64,000 nt of DNA from Parapusillimonas granuli (lineage in GTDB: Bacteria; Pseudomonadota; Gammaproteobacteria; Burkholderiales; Burkholderiaceae_B): contig NZ_JACCEM010000006.1 in assembly GCF_013416525.1 (NCBI RefSeq), forward strand, positions 186,001 to 250,000, read 5' to 3'. The notes under the pieces are model-generated. The model searched no databases. It had not been told where the DNA came from and saw only the letters and a list, made by a program, of their open reading frames with translations. Below are positions 1 to 8,708 of this stretch, in pieces. A program made the translations under genes and the position numbers. The first letter of the stretch is position 1. Every line of letters starts with the position of its first letter.

Positions 1-1
1 G

Positions 2-697
2 CCGCTGCAGGTGTTCGACGACGGCCGCCGGACCTGGCTGCAGTTCTCCGAATCGCAAGCCGTTCCCGCCATCTTCGCGCGCGGCGGCGAAGGCGAGCAG
101 CTGCTGGACTACACGCGGCAGGGGCCTTACGTCGTCCTGCCCGGCGTCTGGCCCGAACTCGTCCTGCGGGGCGGCTCCCTGGTCGGCCACGTTCGGCGCA
201 TGGCGACGGAATCCGCCGGCGGGCCGGTTGCGCCGGGCGTGCAGGGCGTGCAGGGCGGCCTCGGCGCGCCGCCTGCGCCGGCCCTGCCGCCCGTATCGGC
301 GGCGCCCGCGGCGGCGGCTCCCGACGCCGCCGACGCCATCCCGCCCGAGGCGCACGCCGCCGCCCTGACGGCGCCCAGCTTTCCCGATCCCCCATCCCAA
401 GCGCCGCCGTCCTTCCAGGCCGGTCCGCAAGACCGCACCATGCGGGCCGCCCTCGACCGCTGGGCGAAAAGCGCCGGGTGGACCTTCGAGCCCGAGCACT
501 GGGTGGTCGACGTCGACATTCCATTGGCCGGCTCGGCCAGCTTCGAAGCGGAATTCAAGTCCGCGGTGCGCGAACTGCTCGCTTCCACAGAGCTGGGCGA
601 AAGGCCGCTGCAGCCTTGCTTCTATTCCAACAAAGTGCTGCGCATCGTGCCTTACGCCCAGCCCTGCGACCGCAGCACCGGCGGGAGAACCTCATGA
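2..697 (+). CDS. TcpQ/PilL-like type IVb pilus protein, 5'-truncated
   Basis: The frame is open to the left edge, so the true start lies outside the window. The visible N-terminal part (LQVFDDGRRTWLQF, then a stretch ending VLRGGSLVGHVRR) resembles the C-terminal lobe of VirB9/TrbG/CagX proteins. A Pro/Ala-rich linker follows (about residues 75-140), then a C-terminal domain of TcpQ type (MRAALDRWAKSAGWTF ... NKVLRIVP). TcpQ and PilL proteins are periplasmic or outer-membrane partners of the pilus secretin, which fits the secretin gene that follows with an ATGA overlap. The TcpQ call is fairly safe from motif and context. The VirB9-like call is by eye only. No catalytic residues are expected. 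Confidence 0.72.
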   Translation, partial: PLQVFDDGRRTWLQFSESQAVPAIFARGGEGEQLLDYTRQGPYVVLPGVWPELVLRGGSLVGHVRRMATESAGGPVAPGVQGVQGGLGAPPAPALPPVSAAPAAAAPDAADAIPPEAHAAALTAPSFPDPPSQAPPSFQAGPQDRTMRAALDRWAKSAGWTFEPEHWVVDVDIPLAGSASFEAEFKSAVRELLASTELGERPLQPCFYSNKVLRIVPYAQPCDRSTGGRTS

Positions 698-2301
698 CGC
701 CGCGCTCCCTGCCGCGGTCGGTGCTGTGGCTCGCCGTCGTGGCGGCGGGCGGCGCCTCCCTGTCGTCCTGCGCGCTCGGCGACCGCATGCGCCAGATCGC
801 CACGGCGGTCGACGCCCAGCACGCCCGCATCCATCGGAAGCAGTCCGAGTTCGCCGATGCGGTCGCCGACCCCGAAACCCGGCGCGCCGCCCAGGACGTT
901 CCCCGCCCCTGGCTGGCCGGCCGGGCCCAGCCCCTGGCGCGCGAGCTCGTGCTGCCCACGGCCTTGCGGGCCGACGTGAACACCACCCTGCTGTTTGCCG
1001 ACGGCGGGCTCGACCTGACCCTGCTCGCCCAGCGGATCACGGCGGCCACCAACATCCCCGTCCACGTTCGGCCCGACGCCTTGCTGCCTCCGGAAACATT
1101 CCTGCCGCGCCTGAACCGTTCCGGGGCTGTGCCGTCCATGGCGTCCACGGCCCCGCTGCTGCCTCCGGGCGGCGGCCCCGAACCCCTGGCCCGCATCCTC
1201 GACCGCATCGGGGCAAGGCTGGGCATCATGTGGCGCTACCACCAGGACCGCATCGAGTTCTACCGCACGGAAACCCGCAGCTTCAACGTGCGGGCCCTCA
1301 CGCTCGACGCCACGTCCGAAGCCTCGCTGGGGCAGGGCGGAACCGCCGCCGCAGAAGGCTTCGTCAGCACCTCCCGAACGCAGCTGGCCAGCACCGCGAA
1401 AGACGTTTTCTCCGTGGTGCGCGCACGCATGGAACCTTTCCTGACCCAGGCCGGCATCGTCGTGGCCGAGCCCGGCGCCGGCTCCACGGTGGTGGTCACG
1501 GACACGCCCGAGGCCTTGTCGCGCATCGCCGCCTACCTGGAACAGGAAAACCGCGCGCTCACCCGCCGGGTGCGGCTCATCGTCGAGGAATTCACCGTGG
1601 TGCTGCACGACAGCGCCGAAGCGGGCATAGACTGGAATCTGGTTTTCTCCAGCGCCAGGCTGGCCGCCACGCTGGTGGCGCCGGGCTCGGGCGTCGTGGG
1701 CGGCGCGCTGGGCGCGCGCCTGGACCAGGGCCCCTTCGCCGGGTCCGAAGCCGTGATCAAGGCCCTGAACGAGGTCGGCAAGGTGGTGAGGCGCAGCAGC
1801 ATGCCCGTGCTCACCCTCAATCGGCGGCCCGTCACCCATGCCGTGCGCACCACTTTTTCCTACATCGACCGGGTGGAGACCACGGCGCTGGGCGCCGCCG
1901 CCGGCCTGGCCCTGCCTTCCGTTTCCGTCAGCCAGCGCGAAGAAACCGTGGGCTCGCTTCTCACGCTCGTTCCCGACGCCCAGGAAGACGGCCAGATCCT
2001 GCTATCCGTCGCCTATGACAACACCGTGGCCCAGCCCTTGAAGTCCGTCACCTTCGGCGACAAGGAAAACCCCCTTCAGCTGCAACAGATCACCATAGAC
2101 GGCAACGGCACGGTGCAGCAGGTCGCGCTGCAGCCCGGCCAGCCCGTCCTGATCTCGGGCTTCGACCGCACGGTCGAGGAAACCGAAGGCAGGCGGCTGA
2201 ATCCCGGCATTCCCCTGGCGCTGGGCGGCGCCGACCGCGCTTCCGCGCAGCACTTGACCACCATCATGATGGTCTCCGCGCAAGTCGAGGAAGGCTACTG
2301 A
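694..2301 (+). CDS. pilN: PilN-type lipoprotein secretin of a type IVb pilus
   Basis: This is the outer-membrane channel through which the pilus exits. The 535-residue protein starts with a lipoprotein signal peptide whose lipobox is LSSC, with acylated Cys at residue 26. The middle carries N-domain-like sequence, and the C-terminal half carries the secretin core (DSAEAGIDWN, then Gly/Val-rich strands, VETTALGAAAGLALPSVSVSQ, and VALQPGQPVLISGF). The length matches R64 PilN (about 560 aa). The ATG overlaps the previous stop as ATGA, and GGGAG lies 8 bases upstream, so translation is coupled. R64 has pilM between pilL and pilN; it is missing here. Confidence 0.88.
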   Translation: MTPRSLPRSVLWLAVVAAGGASLSSCALGDRMRQIATAVDAQHARIHRKQSEFADAVADPETRRAAQDVPRPWLAGRAQPLARELVLPTALRADVNTTLLFADGGLDLTLLAQRITAATNIPVHVRPDALLPPETFLPRLNRSGAVPSMASTAPLLPPGGGPEPLARILDRIGARLGIMWRYHQDRIEFYRTETRSFNVRALTLDATSEASLGQGGTAAAEGFVSTSRTQLASTAKDVFSVVRARMEPFLTQAGIVVAEPGAGSTVVVTDTPEALSRIAAYLEQENRALTRRVRLIVEEFTVVLHDSAEAGIDWNLVFSSARLAATLVAPGSGVVGGALGARLDQGPFAGSEAVIKALNEVGKVVRRSSMPVLTLNRRPVTHAVRTTFSYIDRVETTALGAAAGLALPSVSVSQREETVGSLLTLVPDAQEDGQILLSVAYDNTVAQPLKSVTFGDKENPLQLQQITIDGNGTVQQVALQPGQPVLISGFDRTVEETEGRRLNPGIPLALGGADRASAQHLTTIMMVSAQVEEGY

Positions 2302-2311
2302 AGGGGGCGCC

Positions 2312-3679
2312 ATGACGGAAACTTTCATACTGCCGCTGCCCGACGCGGGCCTGGTCTTCGGGCTGGACTGGTTTCCGCTGGTCGGCCGCAAGGCGGCGCA
2401 GGGCGGGCGGCGGCTGGCGCGGCGGCATCGCGCCGGCCATTGGCTGCTGGCGGGCGCGCCGCCGGCGGCCGTGGGCCTGCTGGCCATGAAAGCCGGGCGG
2501 GGGCAAGGGCTCTTGTACTCCGCCGCCCAGAACCTGGCGCAGCTGTACCCGCAAGGCAGCTACGCCATGCTGCTCGAACTGGACGGCCGGGGCTGCTGGC
2601 TGGCCGCCGTCCACGACGGCATCGTCGTTTCGCGCAGCGACAGGCTGTATCGCGCCCGCCATGACGCCGTCCGCTTCCTGGACGAATTGCGGCCCGCCTT
2701 CCCCCGGCTCCAGTTGCTGGGCGAACCCGGCGCGCCCGCTGCGCCCGATCTCGCGGCGCTCGGTTCGGCGTGCGCGCCCGAAAGCCGTTTGCAGCCCTTG
2801 CGGCGCTGGCGGCCCCTGCTGCCCCGGCCGCTGCGGTACTTCGTGCTGGCGCTGCTGGTCGCCGTCCTGGGGCCGCGGCTGTGGGCGTTCATGCAGCCGG
2901 GTGGGCCGGCGGCGGGGTCCGGCGCTCCGGGCATCGATCCGGCCGCCGCATGGCGCCAGGCGGTCGTCCAGTCCGCCGCGGGCCGGGTGCTGCACGGCGT
3001 GCCGGGCACGCAGGCGCTGCTCGATACCTTGTACGCGCTGCCGCTCTGGGTGGGCGGCTGGAAACTCACCAAGGCCGAATGCCTGCCCCTGGCCTCGAAC
3101 TGGCGGTGCAAGGCGCGCTTCGAGCGGGCGGGACGGCCGGCCAGCAACCAGACTTTCCTCGAACAGGCGCAGCCGGAATGGGCCGTCGAATTCACGCCCA
3201 CCGAACACGCCGGGGCCGGCTGGCAGCTGCCGTCGCGGGGCGGGGCGCTGGCGCACCACCGCCTGGCGACGGTGGACGAGAACGAACGCGCGCTCATCAG
3301 CGCGCTTCAGGCCATCAAGCCGGGCTTCGCGCAGCTGCATGTTGCCGCGACGGCCGCGCTGCCCGTCGCGGCGCCGACGGATCCCGACGGCAGGCCCTTG
3401 CCCCGGCCCGCCGGCCTGCCGGTCTATCACCGGCGCGCCTTGCGGGCCGTGGGGCCCTTGCGCTCGGCGGCGCTGCTTTTGCCTCACACGGCTCATGTGG
3501 CCTGGGATAAAGCTGAACTCGTCCTCGGCGCGGCCGACCGGCCCACGCTAACGCACAGCGGCCTGACCTTGACTCTCGAAGGAGCAATCTATGAAATCAG
3601 CAATGGCCCATTCACCCCTCGCGGGGCGGCCGACGGCGCCGCCAAGGGCTCCGGCGCCACGCCGGCGCCGGGGCCTTGA
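2312..3679 (+). CDS. pilO: PilO-type pilin accessory protein
   Basis: The 455-residue protein matches the type IVb pilus PilO family (pilin accessory protein), an inner-membrane part of the assembly platform. It has an N-terminal cytoplasmic domain of about 170 residues, one hydrophobic segment at about 173-194 (YFVLALLVAVLGPRLWAF), and a long periplasmic part. The start follows AAGGGGGCGCC, a good ribosome binding site. It sits 10 bases after pilN, and its 3' end overlaps pilP by 89 bases, an unusually long overlap that is still compatible with coupled translation. The assignment rests on position between secretin and PilP and on general architecture; it has no catalytic motif. Confidence 0.8.
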   Translation: MTETFILPLPDAGLVFGLDWFPLVGRKAAQGGRRLARRHRAGHWLLAGAPPAAVGLLAMKAGRGQGLLYSAAQNLAQLYPQGSYAMLLELDGRGCWLAAVHDGIVVSRSDRLYRARHDAVRFLDELRPAFPRLQLLGEPGAPAAPDLAALGSACAPESRLQPLRRWRPLLPRPLRYFVLALLVAVLGPRLWAFMQPGGPAAGSGAPGIDPAAAWRQAVVQSAAGRVLHGVPGTQALLDTLYALPLWVGGWKLTKAECLPLASNWRCKARFERAGRPASNQTFLEQAQPEWAVEFTPTEHAGAGWQLPSRGGALAHHRLATVDENERALISALQAIKPGFAQLHVAATAALPVAAPTDPDGRPLPRPAGLPVYHRRALRAVGPLRSAALLLPHTAHVAWDKAELVLGAADRPTLTHSGLTLTLEGAIYEISNGPFTPRGAADGAAKGSGATPAPGP

Positions 3680-4100
3680 ACTTGCGGCGGCGCTGGCGCT
3701 GGCATTGGCCGCAAGCCACTGCCTCGCGGCGGCCGACATGGCATCGGCGGAAATGAGCGTGCGCGAACTCATGCACCTGGATGCCGAGCTGGCGCGCAAG
3801 CAGGCCAGGCAGCGTTTGAACGCCGCGGGTCCGCCGCTGGAAGCCCCCGCCGCCGGCGGCGGCAGCCCCGCGTTGCACGTGGCGGCCATCTACGGGGTGG
3901 GCAAGAAACTGCTCGCCGAGGTCGTCATCGGCGCGCGCAGCCACATCTACATGCGCGGCCAGGCGCTGCCCGTGGGCGGCAAGGCCGGCCCCGGCACCTA
4001 CCTGCTGCGCGGCATCTCGGGCTCCTGCGTCCATCTGGAACGCGCCGGCGACAGCCAGACGCTATGCCTGCGGCCGGGGCTGTGGGCGGCCCGGCCATGA
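3591..4100 (+). CDS. pilP: PilP-type type IVb pilus biogenesis protein
   Basis: The 169-residue protein has an Arg-rich start and a hydrophobic segment at about 31-48, taken as a signal peptide, followed by a short helical stretch (MSVRELMHLDAELARKQARQ). This is the pattern of PilP proteins, which link the inner-membrane platform to the secretin. The C-terminal half (LHVAAIYGVGKKLLAEVVIG) resembles the small beta domain of PilP. GGAG lies 6 bases before the ATG. An alternative in-frame ATG at 3603 would shorten the pre-hydrophobic tail. The gene overlaps pilO upstream and pilQ downstream (ATGA). Confidence 0.78.
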   Translation: MKSAMAHSPLAGRPTAPPRAPAPRRRRGLELAAALALALAASHCLAAADMASAEMSVRELMHLDAELARKQARQRLNAAGPPLEAPAAGGGSPALHVAAIYGVGKKLLAEVVIGARSHIYMRGQALPVGGKAGPGTYLLRGISGSCVHLERAGDSQTLCLRPGLWAARP

Positions 4101-5800
4101 GCCGCCTGCTACCGTGGCGCCGGGGCGGGCCGGACACGCCTCTGCACGACGCGCCCGCGCCCAGGTTCGACTCCGCGTCGGCCGTGGTCATCAGCGGCCC
4201 CGACGACCTGGCAAGGCTGAAGCCGCGCTTCATGCATGCCCTGGGCAATGAGTTCGACGTCGAGGCGCTGGCGGGGCGGCTGGTGCCGGTGCTGCTGGAA
4301 GACAAGTCCGTGGCCGTCTTCGCGCTCGCGGAACACGTCGGCAGCGATCAGGCCGACGAGCTCGTCCGCCGCATCCGCGCGCGGGGCGGCATGCTGGCCT
4401 CTCCGTCCCGCTACGTGCTGGCGGCGCCGCTGCTGCTGGCCGTCTCGCGGCGGCAGATCACCGGCCAGGCGCTCGGCCTCGCGGCGGGCGCCGGCGGCGG
4501 CGCCGCGCGCACCGCGCCGGCCGAAGCCTTCCAGGACATCATCGAATGGGGCGTGCGCAACGGTGCGAGCGACATCCACCTCAATGTGCGGCAGGGCGAG
4601 GCCGAATCCGAAATCAAGTACACCGTGGCCGGCCGGTATCTCGCGCCGGAGCGGTTCCGGCGCCTGCCCACCAGCACGCTGTTCGACATGCTGTCCGTGG
4701 CCTGGATGGACATCCAGGGCGGCAACGGCGCGGTCTTCGACCCGGGCATCGAGCAGCAGGGCGGGCTGCTGCGGCAGGTGGACGGCAGGCGCATCGTGCT
4801 GCGCTGGTCGTCCCTGGCGGCGGACGCCGGGCCCAGCGTCTGCCTGCGCGTGCAGCACGATGCCGGCGCGGATCTGCCCACGCTTGAACAGCTGGGCTAT
4901 CTGCCCGAGCAGGTGCGCAGCATACGCCGCGTGATGCTGTCCGAAAGCGGGGCCGTCGTCATCGCGGGCGTGGTGGGCTCGGGCAAGTCCACCAGTCTGG
5001 CCTCCCTCATCGCCGGCCTGCCGCCGCACCGCAAGGTCGTCACGATCGAAGACCCGGTCGAATACCGCATACCCGGCGCCATCCAGAACACCATCGCGCG
5101 CCATCTCGACACCGAGACGCATGCGGGCTTCGCCGCCAAGCTCAGGTCCCTGAAGCGCTCCGCCATGACCGACGTGCTGCTCGGCGAGGTCCGCGACCCT
5201 CAAACCGGGCGCGCCTTCATGGATCTCGCGGGGTCGGGCGTCAACGTCTACACCACCGTGCACGCCCCCTCGGCCCAGCGCATCCCCGACCGGCTGGCAT
5301 CCGATTTCATCGGCGTGCCGCGCGAATTCCTGGCCGCGCCGGGCATGCTCAAGCTGCTGGTCTTCCAGGCCCTCCTGCCCTTGCTGTGCCCGCACTGCGC
5401 CTTGCCCATGTCGTCCTTGCTGCGCACCGATGCCCAAGGCCGGGCGCACCCTTCGGGCATGCCATGGCCCGAATGGCTGGGCCTGTTCCAGGCGCTGTAT
5501 GGGCGCGACCTGGACCCATACCGGGTCCGCAATGCGCGCGGCTGCGAGTCCTGCAGGCAGGGGCGGCCGCCGCAGCTCCATGGCTACGCGGGCCGCGCCA
5601 TTGCCGCCGAGCTCTACGAGCCCGACCTCGCGCCGGGCCCGGCGCTCAGCGCCATGGACGCCGCCGTATCCAAGGCCCGCCGGGGCCTGATCGACCCGCG
5701 CGACATCGAGGCGCGCTTCCACGCCTTCGAAACCGAGGCCATGCGCCGCGCCGCGCACGGCCGCCCGGCGGTTCTTCCTGGCTTGAAGGTGGCCTCATGA
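4097..5800 (+). CDS. pilQ: PilQ-type pilus assembly ATPase
   Basis: This secretion ATPase of the GspE/VirB11 superfamily powers pilus extension. In the 567-residue protein the Walker A is GVVGSGKST at residues 291-299 (Lys297), the Asp box lies in VVTIEDPVEY, the Walker B is in DVLLGEVRD (359-367), and His-box sequence NVYTTVHAP follows. Two CXXC pairs, CPHC at 431-434 and CESC at 483-486, form the zinc-binding element typical of extension ATPases. The ATG overlaps the pilP stop (ATGA), which fixes the start. No separate retraction ATPase is visible in the window. Confidence 0.92.
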   Translation: MSRLLPWRRGGPDTPLHDAPAPRFDSASAVVISGPDDLARLKPRFMHALGNEFDVEALAGRLVPVLLEDKSVAVFALAEHVGSDQADELVRRIRARGGMLASPSRYVLAAPLLLAVSRRQITGQALGLAAGAGGGAARTAPAEAFQDIIEWGVRNGASDIHLNVRQGEAESEIKYTVAGRYLAPERFRRLPTSTLFDMLSVAWMDIQGGNGAVFDPGIEQQGGLLRQVDGRRIVLRWSSLAADAGPSVCLRVQHDAGADLPTLEQLGYLPEQVRSIRRVMLSESGAVVIAGVVGSGKSTSLASLIAGLPPHRKVVTIEDPVEYRIPGAIQNTIARHLDTETHAGFAAKLRSLKRSAMTDVLLGEVRDPQTGRAFMDLAGSGVNVYTTVHAPSAQRIPDRLASDFIGVPREFLAAPGMLKLLVFQALLPLLCPHCALPMSSLLRTDAQGRAHPSGMPWPEWLGLFQALYGRDLDPYRVRNARGCESCRQGRPPQLHGYAGRAIAAELYEPDLAPGPALSAMDAAVSKARRGLIDPRDIEARFHAFETEAMRRAAHGRPAVLPGLKVAS

Positions 5801-6918
5801 ACTTTCCCTTTCTGGGCGCATCGGCGCAAGCGCTCATGCATCGCATCGATTGCTGGCGCTTCGCCGGCCGGCGCGCGGACTATTACGAGTACCTGGCGGC
5901 CTTGCTGTCCGGCATGCAAGGGGCGCGCACCTTGCGCGACATCTTTCTGCACGACGCCCGGCGCCACGGGCGATCCAGCCTCAGGGGCCGCTTGTCCCAG
6001 GCCTGGCTGCACGGCTTCCAGGCGGCGGGCGGCGACCTCCACGCCACCTGGGCCGGCTGTTTTTCGCCCTCCGAACTCGCCTTGATCCGCACCGCCCAGG
6101 CCCACGGCAACGCCGCCCTGGCCGAGACGCTCGCGGCCTTGTCCGGCGCGCAGCGCCTGGCCGAGCAGGCCGGCAGGATATTGTCGTCCACGCTGTGGTC
6201 TTCGGTGATCGCCATGGCGCTGCTCGCAAGCATGCTGGCGGCCGTGCCGTTGTACACCCTGCCGGGGCTGCTGCAGGCTTTCGCCGCGGTTCCGGCGTCC
6301 TTCCACGGCCCCCGCACGCAGGCGCTGTCGGCGCTTGCCGGCCTGCTGCAGGCGCACTGGCCCCTGCTGGCCGTGCTGGGGGCCGGCGGCGGCGCGCTGC
6401 TGCTGTGGTCTATTCCGAACCTGGGCGGCAGGCTGCGCCGCAAGCTCGACCGGCACATGCCGTGGCGCCTGTACCGGGACGTCCAGGCACTGCGCTTCCT
6501 CAACTTCCAGGCCATATTGCTCGACGGCGACGAGGCCGGGCCCTTGCCCCTGCGCACGGCCCTGGCCATGCAGAAGCTGGGCGCGAGCCCATGGCTCGCC
6601 GGGCACATAGACGCCATGCTGGCGCGCATCGATTCCGGGCTCGCGGGCCCGGATACCTTCGACAGCGGCCTGATGGACCGCGAGCTGTTCTGGTTCTTCA
6701 GCGACATGGCCATGGCGCGCGGCTTGCGCGCGGGCCTGCGGCTGGGCGCCGAGCGCCTGCGCGGCCACGTCCTCGATACGCTGGCGCGCCGCGCCGCGGT
6801 CCTGCGCTGGTGCATCTTGCTGTCCTGCCTCGGCTGCCTGCTGGCGCTCGCCTTGTGGCACTACGCCGTCGTCGACGAACTGCGCCGTTCCCTCATGATT
6901 TTCTACGCAAGCCAATGA
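5797..6918 (+). CDS. pilR: PilR-type inner-membrane platform protein (GspF fold)
   Basis: The polytopic membrane protein recruits the assembly ATPase and prepilin. The 373-residue product carries hydrophobic segments at about 132-152, 187-206 and 338-358, the arrangement of GspF/PilC-type proteins, with cytoplasmic loops between. R64 PilR is of similar size. The start codon overlaps the pilQ stop (ATGA), which excludes a much longer open frame reaching into pilQ. It is followed by the major prepilin gene. Confidence 0.86.
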   Translation: MNFPFLGASAQALMHRIDCWRFAGRRADYYEYLAALLSGMQGARTLRDIFLHDARRHGRSSLRGRLSQAWLHGFQAAGGDLHATWAGCFSPSELALIRTAQAHGNAALAETLAALSGAQRLAEQAGRILSSTLWSSVIAMALLASMLAAVPLYTLPGLLQAFAAVPASFHGPRTQALSALAGLLQAHWPLLAVLGAGGGALLLWSIPNLGGRLRRKLDRHMPWRLYRDVQALRFLNFQAILLDGDEAGPLPLRTALAMQKLGASPWLAGHIDAMLARIDSGLAGPDTFDSGLMDRELFWFFSDMAMARGLRAGLRLGAERLRGHVLDTLARRAAVLRWCILLSCLGCLLALALWHYAVVDELRRSLMIFYASQ

Positions 6919-6947
6919 AGGCGCGCGTCATTTCCCAGGAGACCTCC

Positions 6948-7526
6948 ATGTCCGCCATCCAGTCCCATTCCCTCGTCAAGTCCAGCCAGCAGGGTCTGTC
7001 CCTGATCGAAGTCTCGATCGTCACCGCCATCGTGCTCCTGCTGGCCATCATCGGCGTGCCGGCCATAGGCGCCTATGTGGTCGAAAACAAAGTCCCCAAG
7101 GTGGGCGAGGAAATCGCGCGCTTCATCCTCCAGACCAAGGTGAACGCCTCGAACGCCACCGCCGCGCCTTACCAGGGCATCGATACGGCGAACTTCGCGA
7201 ACCTGGTCCGCGACTCCAGCATATTCGCGGTGTCCGGCGAAGGCTCCACCCTGAAAGTGCTGCACGGGCTGGGCGGCGAAGGACAGGTCAGCGTGGCGGC
7301 CGAGGAAGCCGGCGCGTCGTTCTCCATCACGCTGTCCAAGGTCCACAATGCCGCCTGCCCGTCCATCGCTTCCATCCTGCAACGGGTGTCGGACAGCATG
7401 ACGGTCGCGCCGGGCGGGCAGGGGGCCACCGTGATCAAAAGCGACACCGTCCTGTACAGCGCCCTGGCGGCGGAATCCCGCTGCGCCAAGGGCGACGTGA
7501 ACACCTTCGTGTTCACCGCCGGCTGA
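6948..7526 (+). CDS. pilS: Type IVb major prepilin PilS
   Basis: The 192-residue prepilin has the leader MSAIQSHSLVKSSQQG, cleaved after Gly16, and a mature start LSLIEVSIV with Glu at +5, followed by the hydrophobic assembly helix. Two cysteines near the C-terminus (CPSIAS and SRCAKGD) can form the usual pilin disulfide loop. I chose the ATG at 6948 because AGGAG lies 6 bases upstream. An in-frame ATG at 6915 overlaps the pilR stop and would add 11 residues. In R64 the next genes are pilT (transglycosylase) and pilU (prepilin peptidase); here pilV follows directly, so the peptidase must be encoded elsewhere. Confidence 0.88.
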   Translation: MSAIQSHSLVKSSQQGLSLIEVSIVTAIVLLLAIIGVPAIGAYVVENKVPKVGEEIARFILQTKVNASNATAAPYQGIDTANFANLVRDSSIFAVSGEGSTLKVLHGLGGEGQVSVAAEEAGASFSITLSKVHNAACPSIASILQRVSDSMTVAPGGQGATVIKSDTVLYSALAAESRCAKGDVNTFVFTAG

Positions 7527-7530
7527 GGCC

Positions 7531-8553
7531 ATGGCAAGCCAACGCGGGCTGGGGCTGGTCGAGCTGATGCTGGTGGCCGCCGTGGCGACCCTGCTTGCCG
7601 CATGGGGCGCGGGCACGCTCGCGCACCGCATGGACGAAGCCCTTGCCCAGTCCGGCGCGGCCTGGATGCTGTCCGTCCGCCAGGCCCTGCACAGCTATCT
7701 GGAGCGATACGGCCCCGTGATCGCGCACGCCGAAGACCGGGCCGCCCTTGGCGCGCACGGGTATGCCGATTGGTCGGCGCCGGAACTGCATGAGCTCAAG
7801 GCGGACCGCCTGCTCTCCCAGGGCTTTCCGGAGCACGTATCCCCGGGCGGCGGCGCCTCGATCAAGGTCCTGCGGCAGGGCGCATGCCCGGGGCCGGGCT
7901 GCCACGTCGAGGGCCTGGTCCACAGCAAGCAGCCTTTCCTGCGGCGGTCTTCGGGCCAGGTCGACGAGCACATGGTGGCCCAATGGCTTCTGTCCAGCAA
8001 GGGGTGGGGGGCGGCGGTGAGCGCGCGGCGCCCGGAATGGATACAGGGCCCCGCCTTCCGTTTCGGCAATCCCTCGTGGCCCGGGCCGGCGCTGGCCCCC
8101 GGCTCGGTGGCCATGGCGGTCACGCGCGAGCATCTGCGCGAGTTCGAATACCTGCGGGTCGGCGACTTGCGAGATCCCGACTTCCGCGCCGACGCCGGCG
8201 TGGCCGGCGAACTGCGGGTGGGCGCGGGCCTGGACCTCGGGGGCTATTTGCGCATGGAGGCGGGCGGCGCCATGCACCAGGCCTGCGCGGCGGACGGCGC
8301 CTTCACGCGCGACCCCGAAAAAGGCTTGCTGATGTGCCGCAACGGAGCCTGGCGCGCGGCCAGCCGCGCGGGCGGCGGGGGGTTCTCGATCAATCAGTTC
8401 TGGGGCTGCGCCAACAGCAGCGGGATGGCGACGGCGAATCCGCTGACCGGCTCATGCTCGTGCCCGCCCGCCACCTATCTGGTCCAGATCTCCGACAGCG
8501 GCCCCCAGGCTTTCCCGGAAGGGCGGACACAGGGGTATCTGTGCGTGGATTGA
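7531..8553 (+). CDS. pilV: PilV-type minor pilin / tip adhesin
   Basis: The 340-residue protein has a short prepilin leader (MASQRG, cleaved after Gly6) and a mature N-terminus LGLVELMLVAAVATLLAAW with Glu at +5. A long globular part follows, ending in a Cys-rich tail (WGCANSSGMA ... GSCSCPPATYL). In R64, PilV is the pilus-tip adhesin whose C-terminus is switched by the Rci shufflon. Here the gene runs uninterrupted to its stop, and neither inverted shufflon repeats nor a recombinase gene follows, so the C-terminus looks fixed. It starts 4 bases after pilS and ends the operon. Confidence 0.8.
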   Translation: MASQRGLGLVELMLVAAVATLLAAWGAGTLAHRMDEALAQSGAAWMLSVRQALHSYLERYGPVIAHAEDRAALGAHGYADWSAPELHELKADRLLSQGFPEHVSPGGGASIKVLRQGACPGPGCHVEGLVHSKQPFLRRSSGQVDEHMVAQWLLSSKGWGAAVSARRPEWIQGPAFRFGNPSWPGPALAPGSVAMAVTREHLREFEYLRVGDLRDPDFRADAGVAGELRVGAGLDLGGYLRMEAGGAMHQACAADGAFTRDPEKGLLMCRNGAWRAASRAGGGGFSINQFWGCANSSGMATANPLTGSCSCPPATYLVQISDSGPQAFPEGRTQGYLCVD

Positions 8554-8562
8554 TCCCGGCGG

Positions 8563-8597
8563 CGCGCCGGCCGCGGCGCCAGGGCGTGGCCGGCGCG
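8563..8597. repeat. Perfect 10-bp GC inverted repeat after the pilus operon
   Basis: CGCGCCGGCC at 8563-8572 is repeated inverted as GGCCGGCGCG at 8588-8597, with a 15-base loop. It starts 9 bases after the pilV stop. There is no following T run, so it may be a strong RNA hairpin protecting or ending the pil transcript rather than a classical intrinsic terminator. Confidence 0.5.
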
Positions 8598-8617
8598 GCC
8601 CGCGGCATGGGGCGTGG

Positions 8618-8646
8618 TTGACACGGCATGACCGGCGGGCGATCAT
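8618..8646 (+). promoter_or_regulatory. Candidate sigma-70 promoter for allA
   Basis: A perfect -35 box TTGACA (8618-8623), a 17-base spacer and a weak -10 GATCAT (8641-8646, 4 of 6 matches) lie about 60 bases before the allA start. This separates allA from the pilus operon. Confidence 0.5.
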
Positions 8647-8708
8647 GCCGCTACGGGCGCGGCCCGGTTCGGCAGGCGCGCATGCGTCATCGGCAACAAG
8701 GGCGGGCA

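Noticed and set aside
652-1839. Long minus-strand open frame opposite pilN
   Set aside because: The sequence is compositionally skewed without domain features; the plus-strand secretin with lipobox explains the region. Similar shadows opposite alaS, hisS, hflK and others were dismissed for the same reason.
7531-8700. Possible shufflon after pilV
   Set aside because: No repeated inverted 19-bp-type segments and no rci-like recombinase are seen. The only repeat is a GC hairpin after the stop.
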